Shown piece after piece: positions 23,401 to 35,400 of a stretch of 64,000 nucleotides of DNA. The stretch's first letter is position 1; each line of letters opens with the position of its first letter. A program made the translations under genes and the position numbers. The stretch spans positions 6,572,001-6,636,000 of the forward strand of contig JAGUCH010000004.1 in the NCBI GenBank assembly GCA_019096065.1, read 5' to 3'. Below the pieces are notes generated by a model that was given only the letters and a program-made list of their open reading frames with translations, had not been told where the DNA came from and did no database searches. Source of the DNA: Paracyclopina nana. Lineage: Eukaryota; Arthropoda; Copepoda; Cyclopoida; Cyclopettidae.

Positions 23401-26400
23401 ATACAATTTGGTCACCAGCCTCGGATCCGTGATGGTATCGCCAAAGTTGGGCACGAGCTGCGATTGTTGGTAGCGAATTACAGGATTGTTGGAGTTTGGA
23501 TTCAACTCAAAATTGGTGAATGGCTCTCTTTTTCTGACCAAGCCAACGTAGCAGACATCTTGCATCATATTAGCAGGGCCTTCCAGGCCGAAATTATCGA
23601 TCGTTCTTTCGTTACTGATGGCAATGCTGGACACGTCAATTTCATCTCTCACAGGAACAGAAGAAGGATCAGGGGCCGAATTTTCATCCGAGGCAACAAT
23701 CGTGTCGGCCTCAACGTTGTCATCCATTTCAGTGATGTCATTGTCGACTTCTGCTTCTCTCGTGCTTTCATTTAGTTGAGGTGATTCAACCTCAGAGTTA
23801 TTGATGATCGTTTGGTGCACTTCGCTAATATGCATGTAAACCTCTCGACTAGAGTCGAAATTGAGGTCGCATATCGCGCACGTTGTGGCCGATACATATT
23901 GGGCAATTTTGGCACATTTGCCCTTGTGAACGCTCAGAAGTCTGCTGGAAACGAGATCCTGGCAGTAGGAGCACGTCATCAAACTGGGCGATGCAACATG
24001 CTTGCTAGCCTGTTGTTTCGGTTCCTGGTCTTCTTGCTGATTAGCCGGAGTGCATTTTTCCTTATGCTTTGTCATTTCAATGCCGATTCGGTATGATTTT
24101 CCACATCCATCGCAAGTAGCCCCTGGGGCTTTTTTGGGTGAGCTAATCAAAGTTTCAGATTGACTTGATTCTTCATCATCTGATTCCACGCTTTTAGCAA
24201 ACTCTGCCTTGTGGACATTGCCAATATGAAGAAACATTGACCTTGGCGAGTCATATTTCTTACCGCAAATCTTGCAGGTGTCCTTATCAATGTAATCGCG
24301 ATACTTTCGGCAAATGCCTTGGTGGTGTTCCAGGTGGGACTTTGAAATCAAGCGACTGCAGTATCTGCACTTGATTCCACCTTTCGGAGGGTGGACAACC
24401 TTCTTTGTCAAGTTCTTCCTGGATGATGAGGACTTGCTTTTTATCCTTAGCTTGCATCGGGGCCGATGCTTTTTGAGTTCAAAGCTTAGCTTGAACTTTT
24501 TGTCGCACAAGTCGCATCGCCAGGATTTGGTGGTAGCTTGATCGCTGCCACTGATGACTTCGGGGTGGCACGCAAATAGATGCGAGTATAGTCCGCCCTG
24601 GGTTGGTGCAACTTTGGCGCAAAGCAGGCATTCAAAGCCCACCTGACTCTCAAGCATGTAACCGAAGCAAACCTCGCATTTTGCCACGTGGTTGTTGTAG
24701 TCGAGGTATTTTCCTTTGAAGGACCGACGGCAAGTTAAGCAGAAAGGCGGCCCAGGGACAACTTTGGCACCCGACTCTTCGGCCTTTTTTTGCTTACCCG
24801 AGCAGCTCTGCTCGTGCATCCAATGCCCGTATGCGTGGACCATTCTTTTGCAGTAGGTGCATTGCTTATGGTTAGCTGATGGCCTCGCCCTGGCCTTCAA
24901 TTTGGACATCATGTCTCCTCCCTCCATGGCTATTGGAAAGAGCACCTTACGAGTTGCGACTATCGTTTCCTCAATCTCACGATTGACGTGTGAGTTTTCA
25001 CTTCGCGGTTGCAACAACGCTCCCAAGAGCAAGGCTGAGTGACTCTGACTAAGACTCTAAGAGTCTGAGACTGACTGCTGAGCGTCGACTGAGTACTGAC
25101 TACTGAGTACTTACTACCTAATTGACGCTGAGCGGCTGAGACAACTAACTCAGTATTTCCGTTTTCTGTCTTCAGCACGCGGTTGTAAACTTGTAATGAT
25201 GCGAACTGAGTGACTGAGACAACTGTCGCAACTATCGCAACTCGCAGGACCTAGCTGATTTCAGTGCCGTAAATAAATAGCTCTGGCGTCTCTGCTCTGG
25301 CTGATATTTGAGATTCTGAGGAGGCGGGATAAGTTGACTAATTGACTTGAACCCAGATGATCGAGTAGGGATAAGACGATTTGTGAACGAATCCTAACCA
25401 TCGCAATTCATCATTTTCACATGTTAGAAAGTTAGAAATGAAAAGGCGCTTACACTTTGAAAAAGTCGCTGATCGACTGATCGGTGATCGCTGATTAATT
25501 TGAGTAATTTCTAAGCTTTTAAAATTTCACGAAAAAAAGGAAGAAATTTTGAAACTGGGTTTCACGAGAAAATTAAATCGTCCTATGCGTATATACTAAA
25601 TACCGCACACAAACGCAACGCAACGCACACTACTAAATACCGCACACTACTAAATACCGCACACTACTAAAAAACGCACACAGCTAGGAAATGGAAATGC
25701 ATTTGAAATAATTTGACAGGCAATTATTTTTCTAATACACCCATGATAAAAATAAATTGTTTCACTCAGTGCTTTACACTGCTAGTTAAATAATTAGGTT
25801 TGGCGCGTAAACTAATTTTCATTGATGGAAAAAATGGGCTATAGCAGTTTTTTTTGGGTGGCAAAATGAGAATTTGGCGACTAATTCAGAAATTCTCATG
25901 CCTGTGAAAAAGGCTTTTTGAAACACCGTCAAAAAGGCTTGTAAGTGTCAAACAATGATTTTCTGTTGCTTTGCAAGTAATTTTGGATAAAAAATGGACA
26001 CTTTTTCAGCCAAATTTCATCCTTTGATTAATTCGTGACTATATACAGTATATGTGTGCGGTATTTAGTAGGCAAACATACTAAATACCGCACACACTAA
26101 AAAACAGCAATAAAGGCAAACAAACCCACAAAAAACCCCCAGATTCTGATTGAGCTATCGGGATTCACTCATGTATTCATGCTTACTTGTGTTACTAGTC
26201 ACTAAAGAAATAATTTGTGCTTTCCTCCAGCCAGTTTCATTAGTTCATAGATATAATAAAATATAAAAAGTAGTGTGCGGTATTTAGTAGTGTGCGGTAT
26301 TTAGTAGTGTGCGTTGCGTTGCGTTTGTGTGCGGTATTTAGTATGTACCCGTCCTATGTCTAGCCTGATAATTCAAAAGTAAACAAAATATCATTTGCTC

Positions 26401-29400
26401 ATCTGTGATTTGCCATTTAGCGCATTCCCATGTGTTGGCAGAATTTTCCGATTAACCAAAATCGGCTCCCATTGAGTTTTGAATCACTTGAATGGCGCGT
26501 CTTCTCGATTTGGGATGCTGTCATCTTGGGAGAATTTTGATCACCTATCTAAAGGACCGACGGTGACGAACTTGGAATTAATTAAAAAATGAGAACAAGG
26601 AGCCGAGGTGAATTGATCAAGCTTAATTTTTTGTTTCAGTGCTTCGCGAGGATTTTGCGGTTCGTGTTAAGGCCCCTGTAGCGGCAACTTCGGCCTTATC
26701 TTTGTCTTCCTCCGAGACCGTGGAAGTGACCTCGGGGAACTCGTTGGTGTTGCGATGCGAAGTCTCGCGGTCCGCATTATTGTCTCATCTCGTTGTGGAA
26801 TCTTGGATGAAGATCGAGAATGGACGCCACATTTCGATTGCGTTTGCCAAAACCAGCCATGGCTACACTGTGCGAGGTCAGTACAACTGTATTGTTTGTT
26901 AACAAAGACTAGATAACAATCACAATTTCGGAGCTGTTACTGCTGAAGAAAATTGGTTTTCCTTTTCTTTTATCACCACTTTCCTCCCTCGGAGCCCCAT
27001 GGGACTTTGGGTGCGGCCCGAGTGAAAGCTTGCGTGCTGCTCCCATGCGATGATGTTGATGTGCCCTGCTAGTTATCTCCCATGACGTACAACTGTCAAA
27101 CTTACTTCTTTCCTTCTCCTTCTTCTTTGCAGACAGTGGTCATCTTGTGCTTCACAACGGGGACTTGGTCATTGTCAATGCAAAAGAGGCTGGCGAATAT
27201 TCTTGCAAAGTGAAGAACTTGCTCACGAACCAAGTTACCAAGGGCGATAGCCTCAAGGTTCTTCCAAGAGGTAAATTCTTTCCCCTCAAGGCCACAGCAG
27301 ATTAAAAACTTGAGAGCAGCAGCACATCAGCTTGCATAAATACAAAAGAGGAAAGTTTCTGCGAGCACCATATATAGAGCTTATGAATCATGATGATCAT
27401 CCACCTTATAAGAACAGTATAATGCAGCTTTTGCCAAGATGGATGCAAGACATCTGAGAATGGATGGACTTGACTAAGCATAAGCGTTGGCTGTGTGCAA
27501 GAAAGCAACAGCTGAGGCAAAGAGCACCACCATTTTTGTCGTCGTTTTTATTCACTGCATCTCCCAAGGGAGCGTGTGTGCTGTGTCATAAACATCATTA
27601 GAAAGCTCCTCTCTCTTTTTTGCATCACTACTGCCACACCTGGAACTTAATTGGAAACGAATTCAGCAAAAAGTGGCGGGGGAATTTATGGCTTTCGCTG
27701 CAGAATAGGCTTTGAATTAGGTACACGAAAAAAGGCTTTCAATACCACTTTCCAATTTTCCAGAGTCTGACTTCGATCGGCGTCGTCTGGAGAGACCGGT
27801 GATGCAGGATCCGTCAGCAACATACATTGAAGCCAATTTCGCATCCACTGCCATTTTGCCTTGTTTTTCGCTCGGCTCGCCTCCTCCCATCACAAGGTGA
27901 GAGATTGCAAGTTAGTCCGCATGATTGCACCTTCTTTGTAGAGCACTGGGAGCTTCATTTGGAATTTGTCTGGTTCCATTAATTATCATCACAACTGCAC
28001 ATTCCTTCCCCTTGGGCTGAACTATGCCAATCAAATTCGTAAAACAAAGATCAGCTCCCGGCCCCCAACTAAAAGGACGCATGGTGTTAAACACACCTTT
28101 TGTAACCATGTCGATTCGAGAGGGGGAAGAGCTGGTGATTCATATTCATTAGCTCACTGAAACGAGAGAAGCTGATAGGCATCAAAGCAAGCTTTTTTCC
28201 CCGGGTCCTCACTGAAAAATAGATGGTCGACCCAGTTTTTTTGCCAAAGGGAGTAACATTCTGCGCGTAGCATAAGTGTGGCTTGTCAGCAATATTGCAG
28301 AATGTCGCACGCAAGAAATGGAGGCTTTCAATACTCCCAAGGGAATATCTGGTACTTGTTTGATTTGAGGAGGCAGTCAACGACGAAAATGGGGCTTGGC
28401 TATAATTTTGAATTTGAACCTCTAGCTGGCGATTTTATTTAGCCCTCTTCTATAAGCAGTGCATTTAATCACAGAGTAATGAATGGGCTTGCATAAATTA
28501 GACATGCCAAGGTTGGAGTACTGACATTCAATTCAATATGGCATATATAGAGTTGTGCTAAAGAGGAGTAAAACTTTCCTTTAGCTCTCACATTAGGAGC
28601 TGAAGAGAAAGGGGAAGACCAAATGGGGTTAGTAAGGGCGAAAAAGGGCTTTTATTTCTTTCAGCTCACCCATTTGCAAGTTCGCGCGGATTGAGCCGTG
28701 AAAAAGAGGACTTTTTAAAGTTGGCAATAAATCTCGATTAGAACTTTTGTAGCATAGCCCAAAAAGTGCCTCGGTTTTCGGTGTCGTCGTCTGTGTTGAA
28801 AAGCTACTGGCACGATTGAAAATCCAGAATACAGGGCTTTTCCATTTGTTGGGATCAATGGAAAGCAATTTGTAATCCCCCTTAAGAAGGAAGGCAGTTT
28901 TTGTCACACGACCTTTGAAAAGGCCTACAAGAATTGCTGCGAAAAAGCCCAATGTAATGATAGTGTTGCTTGGTCAGAAAAACGTAAAAGGTCTCTCTCA
29001 TTTTCTCCCCAGTTGGTTCAAAGAAAGCCATCATCATTTGCTGGACCCTCTTCCGAATGACGCGAGGTTCAAACACGTGGGTGGAGCCATTGTTATTGAC
29101 AAAGTGACACTCCAGGATGCGGGCAGCTACAGGTAATTCGCAATTATGTGCTGAAGCTGTCATCAACCCGCTGATTGTTGTTGTTTTTGTTGTAGGTGCG
29201 TGTCAAGGAACTCGATCGGTGAAAGCTCCACCACATTACATCTTGTGGTCCGACAGGAATGGGTTGTGGTCGTCGAGCCTGATTTGCAAGTGGCGGACTA
29301 TGGCTCCAACGCGGAGTTTTATTGTAAAATCTTCCCAAAAGACCAAGGTGATCAACGAGTATTATCATTGCCTTGGCCATCTGCCAGAAAGGGTTTCCTC

Positions 29401-32400
29401 TTGAGAGTCATTATATGCACACACGCTCTTCCAGAAGCAGCAGTTGTAGCAAGGCCAATGGCACTTTTGGCAAGGACAAAAGGCTTTTGCATCTGCTTTT
29501 CTTTTATGCAACGAAGTAGTAGATACTATACTCTACATGTGAAACCTGGCTGCAATTTATCTTAGCAAAATGGATTGGCGGACTGTGACCAGAATTCTTT
29601 GCCGTCGTTTTGCAGGTGCTTCTCCTTCTTCTACTGCCGCAGAATCCGAGATGGAAAAGTTGGCCAAGTCTGTGAAATGGCTCAAAGATGGCAAGGTCGT
29701 GACCGAGAAGGACCTTTCCAAGATTCAAAAGTTTGGTCCCAAGTTGCGTGTGAACAATGCGCAAACAGAGGATAACGGGGTGTACCAGTGTTTCGTCACC
29801 TTGGCATCCGGCCTCGAAATCCAATCAGCTGGCGAACTCAGGCTTGGAGGTGGGTAATCCTCAAAAAGGGTAAAAAAAGTCAAATAAAGGTTCTTCTGTT
29901 GTTGTTGTCATTTCAGATACCCTTCCAAGTTTGTCTTACGCGTTTATTGAACAAACCCTGCAGCCTGGGCCTTTAGTCTCTCTCAAGTGTTCGGCCTCGG
30001 GCAATCCTACGCCAAGAATAACATGGACCTTGGATGGCTACTCTTTGCCAGAAAATGATCGGTAAGCCCAAGATGGAAAGTTATATCTACACGCTCCACT
30101 ATATGATATGTCTTCCATATCCCCATATGTGTGTGCGTGTTATTAAAGTGCGCTTACTATTTGACCATATCTGCTATCTAGATGCTGCTGCTAGCTTCCA
30201 CTTGCTCCCGCGCATCTCTGAGAAATGGAATTTTTAGTGCGCGTTTCCTCGTCTATCTGAGCCACAGTCATAAAAAGAGATACATATGCTACATAGCTGC
30301 GAGACTCTACTGCAGAAGCCCGCTACTTATGGGCCTAATTTTACAATGGGAGCCTTGAAAATAGGCTATATTTAAATTTGGAGTGAGGCCTCATTTCAAT
30401 CTCATATTTATAGCACTTACTGCAATTATTTTCTGGTGCAATAGATATGGCTTTCGAAATCTAACCCTCGTTAAGTTTGCCTGGCAGTCTCGTTTTACAG
30501 ATGGCAAATACGAGTCTGCTAGAAAGCAATTAAACATCCATATATAGCAAACACTCTATATATCTTCTGTGTTTTATTGCAGATTCATGATCGGTCAATA
30601 TGTGACCGTGCACGGTGACGTCATATCTCATTTGAATATCAGCGAGACCTTCGTGGAGGACGGTGGCATCTACGGCTGCGAGGCCAAAAACAGGCAAGGC
30701 AGATCCAGCCTACTATATATATGTAGGGATATAAATCATTCAAACAATGTGATGCGCAGGGCTGGCTCCAAAAAACACTTCGGACGATTGAATATTTATG
30801 GACCACCGAAGGCGAGGAGCTTTCCCAAAGATTTGAAGGCCATCGAAGGCCAAAAATTCATCCTCCACTGTCCCATGGGTGGCTACCCTTTGGACTCGGT
30901 CCGCTGGGACAAGGACGGAGGTCGGATGAGCTCAGACCTACGAAAGAAGGTTTTCGACAATGGAACGCTCATCATCCACCGAGTGGCCAAGGAGGTCGAC
31001 GAGGGAGGCTACGTTTGCGAGGCCTCGAGCAGGAACGGCCAGACAGCCTTGGCCTCGGTGGTTCTGCGCGTTATCGGTAAACATTTTAACTGTACTCCTG
31101 GTTATCATACTACGTTGCGCGTTGATGATGAAAAAACATGAGATTGCCTTTGCAGTGGCGCCCAAGGTGGTGCCATTTTCAGCCCCGTCCAATTTGCAAC
31201 AAGGCGACAGAACGACCCTGACTTGCACTGTGGCTCGGGGTGACTCGCCCCTGTCCCTCACGTGGATGAAGGACGGGGAGCCCCTGAGGGGCTCAAAAAC
31301 GGTGAAAGTGATCCATTTCGACGAGTTCAACTCGATGCTCACGATCGAGTCCCTCGGATCCGAGCACATTGGCAACTACTCGTGCCGCGCCTCTAACCAG
31401 GCCGGTCAATCCTCTGTCGCCTCTCAGATTCACGTGCACGGTAATCAGTGACTGACTGCAAATTTTTACTTTCAGTCCCACCAGTATTAGCGCCCTTCAG
31501 TTTCGGCAGCAATCCGATTTCACACTCTTCTACTGCTCTGTCCTCTGTCCCGACTTTGGGCTCCCGCACGCGGGTACTCTGCGGGCTTGTCCGTGGCGAC
31601 ACACCGGTCATGTTCAGCTGGCTGAAAAATGACCGGCCTCTACTGACAAGTTACTCTGGAACGACAGCAACTTATTCTGCAGTGACCATAACTTCTGTAG
31701 ATGAGTTTTCCAGCCTCCTGACCATTGCCAGACTCGAGAGAGGCCATGCCGGCAATTACACGTGCGTGGCCTCGAACGAGGCTGGCGAGACTAAATTCAC
31801 AGCCTTCCTGGACGTACAAGGTGACTCATTGGTGGCAGCAACAGCAAAATAATTGAGCAAACATGTTGTTAAATAACCATCCCGCACCTGCTTGGCTATG
31901 TAAAAAAAGGCCAGCCATGTGTAAACGCTTTCATAGCTCTGATGCTGCTGTAGAAGAACAGAATCCTAGTACAGAAGAAGTAGCCTCATTTTGGTGTGTG
32001 TGTGCTTTCTAAATCGAGCAGGAGTCCCTTGGGACATTTCTAGCAAATCATAAACTTAATTGGTGTTGGCTACTTTATAATATGTGTCATTTGCTGTGTG
32101 CCTCCTTACATATCATAGAAAGACATTTTCTACTGCTTCAACTCTCTTCCTTTTCTCTGTATTCTCTTCTTCTTCCTCTGCTTCTTCTTCTCTTACTGTA
32201 AATTGCATGAAATTTGCATTGTTCGAAATTCCCTCAAGATAAATGTGTCCCCTGAACAAAGCACGTTGCGGTGGCCTAGCAAAAAGCTCATCGTTATTTC
32301 TCGAGGGAGAACAGCTCAATGAATTTGTCCCAAGCCAAAAATGTCTAGCATCCTCGGGGGGGAGAAACAGGAGAGCCTTTCATTCTAAAGGCACAGCAAC

Positions 32401-35400
32401 GTGTTTTGCATGTTATGTCGCGCACAGTGATTAAAGTAGAAAGTTGTGCATAGTGTCTAATATCCTTTCAGTGCCGCCATCTTGGATTGAAAAGCCTCCT
32501 GCCAGCCTCGAAGTGACACTTGGACGGAAAGTCGAACTCTCGTGCACCGCAGATGGAGCCCCTCAGCCCAAGCTCACTTGGAAAAAGGAAATTGGTAAGG
32601 GAAACCCTTTAGGCAAACAGACAAATTGCTCCTCCATGATGATGGATCTTGTTGTTGCAGGAGGTGAAAATGGGGGAGGCGGTCAAAGAAACTTTGTGGA
32701 GATTTTCAACAACAATATGGGGGAAGTCATTGTGAGTCCTCAAGGGAGTCTGGTCATTCCGGAGGCAAGTGCCAGCCATGCTGGCAGATATTTATGCCAT
32801 GTGTCAAACGGGGTGGGTCAACCCCTGCACACCATCGTGAATATCACCGTCAAAGTTCCGCCCAAGATCACTGTGGACAAGTCGAGGATCAACGCGGCCA
32901 TCAATGATGACACCGTCGAGATTGAGTGCAATGCTGACGGCGACACGCCAATCACGGTCAAATGGGCAAAAGTAACTAAAATCGAATTGCTGCCACCACC
33001 TGCTCATTTCGAATGCCATATTTTGATTCCAGGATGGGATGAACTTCTTGGGAGGAAGCCACCAGGGAAGATATTCAATGGAGACGTTGACCACGGCCAC
33101 TGGCATCAAATCTGTGCTGGTCATTAGCCAAGTCATCAAGGAGGACGAAGGCTTGTACGAGTGTGGAATGACCAACCCTTTTGGCAGCGACACGCAAGCC
33201 ATCAAAATTGTAGTTAGAGGTAAGCACGTCTTCCCTCTAGCACGTAAATGAAGGAGATGAAATGTTGTACATTTTGCTATAGAGCCTCCACAAGAGCCTC
33301 GAAACCTTAGGGTTTTAGAGGCCACCAGTACCTCAGCTCGGCTCTCTTGGGAGGTGAAGAGGCTTCCCAATGCCGAGGACAGCCTGCCCATCAATTCTTT
33401 CACCATTGAATGGACTCCTCTGCAAGGTAAGCAAAAAACTTGGACTGATGTTGAGCGCGAAAAAAGTTGCTTTCTAGCTGGACATAGTAGCAATTCTTTG
33501 CATTGATATGGCAAGTCCCAATTAGGGAATAAGCTCTTGCTATAGCATAGCTACTTACTAAATGAGGAAGTTTTGAATAGATGTGTGGTGCTAAAGTGGA
33601 ACTTGGAGATGGAGTTGTCATACTATAGGATGGCTCGCATATTTCCCCTATTTACACACTACTGCTATAATACTATAGCCGCGTTGGTATAAAGAGAGGG
33701 GGACATTTTGTTGTTTGCTCTACTATTATACTACAGTGGTCAAAGTGTCCCAATTTCCCCCCTTTTTGCACTTTTTCAGCTCCCATTAATACATCCTTCA
33801 TTATAAGCGTTAAAAGTAGTGATGGAACGAGTCGAAAAAATTGGGTCCGAGCAAGTTCAGAGTTGCTGAAAATTTTTCCGAGCGAGTTCGAGTTGCCTCT
33901 AATGGAAAACTAGTTCGGTCGAGTTGGCAATTTTCAAAATCCGAGTTATTTCGAGTTTCAAGCATTGCTGCATAACCTGCATTCAGTGCATTGTTAATTG
34001 GATTTTTATTATATTTTAGCTAGAAATTAATTGATTGGAAAACTGTCCTACAAGAAGATAACAGTCAAGAACCATTCACAAGTTGCTTTGCAAAAATATT
34101 AGCGAATTTCAAATTAGCCATATTTGATTATTGAGAAGTTTGGCCAAATTTTTGTTTAATTTTTTTCGAACTTTCGAGTTCGCAATAATTGCTTCCGAGT
34201 TTTCCGAGTTCTCCCGAAATTTTTTTCGAGCGAGTAAAATGCTTATGTAGTCCGAGTAGAGTTAGCCTTTCGAGTTACCTAGTCGAGTTCAAACTCGTTC
34301 CATCACTAGTTAAAAGTTGAAAGCTGAAAGCCCACTGTGTAAATTAAGCAATTGGTCAAGCCATTGCTGTTTATGGATGGACTGCTATAAACCCTACAAC
34401 TAATAAAGAGGAATTGACGCGCATAGTGCTGTTTTATTGGTGGCAATTTCTGGCTGTTTATGGCATCTCTCTCTCTACCAATGTAAAGCGCTTGATTTTC
34501 TTCCGCACATTGGGTTTGACAGCCATCTGCAAACTTTCTCAACAGGAAGCCCAAAAGAAAACTTTTCTCTGGTGGTGGACCTGTTAATAACATTGCCAGT
34601 AGCGCAAATAGCAGAGCTTCGGTATATTGCAATAGGGTGTTTGGAAGTGTTTGTTGTACTTTTTTTTGCCAAGTCCCTCGATGTCATGGAAGTACAACCA
34701 CAATTCTTCTCTGTCCGACTTTAATGCATGTACTACTTTACTCACATGGGCTTTTCTCGCGAAAAGTACTAACTTTCAAATAGCCTTACTTTTTTTCGCC
34801 GCCAATATAGCGCACTTGGAATATTTTTTGCGTCAAATGCCAGTTTGTTATTTAGAAAGCCAAAGGCCGATGTTTCAAGAATATTAGCGGTGACATAGAC
34901 ATGGCTTGTTACTCTTTGCAGCTCAATGGGACTCATCCACCGTGCAAAAGGAGGTGACTGGCCACGTGCTGAGCTCCAGCATCGAAAACCTCCGGCCATA
35001 CACTCAATACAAGGCGAGGATCAAGGCCGCAAATGACCTTGGTTCGAGCAAACCATCCAATGTGATAGTGGTGAGCAGCTCCCATATACTATTTTTCACG
35101 AATATGCAATGCTAATGCATGATATCGAATCTCACAGTTCTGGACACTGGGGGATAAACCGACTGGCCAGCCCCTGGATATGAAGGCCGTTTCCACGTCT
35201 CCCACCAGCCTTTTACTTCAATGGTCGGATCCCGACGCAGCTCATTGGAATGGGGCCATTTTAGGCTTTCGAGCTGGTTGGCGTCGACTGCGGTAACCCT
35301 TATTTAAGAATAACGTATTTAATTGTATGCAAGTGCGCTGTAGCAGGAGAAGCGAGTTGGAAAGTGCTGAAAATGGCCGCCATCACCACCAAGATCCTCA

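Larger units (their letters stand above)
20984..26639 (+). other. 5.7 kb Dscam intron hosting a nested gene and a transposon
   Basis: Lies between the second and third visible Dscam exons. It contains the antisense zinc-finger gene (23269-24927) and the palindromic array element (25588-26349). The stretch 20984-23268 has no supported gene. 24950-25300 is rich in GACTGA/CTGAGT words and is the probable promoter side of the zinc-finger gene. Confidence 0.7.

Noticed and set aside
25593-26344. CRISPR-like appearance of regularly repeated 17-mers
   Set aside because: The repeats are contiguous without unique spacers, occur in mirrored arms with a target duplication, and the genome is eukaryotic; a transposon fits better.
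28629-29166. Two minus-strand ORFs near 28.6-29.2 kb
   Set aside because: They overlap a confirmed Dscam exon on the other strand and show no recognisable protein pattern.
31156-31820. Reading both Ig7-type exons as consecutive domains (11 Ig domains)
   Set aside because: The 35-nt gap is shorter than any other intron here and the extra domain would break the conserved Dscam order.
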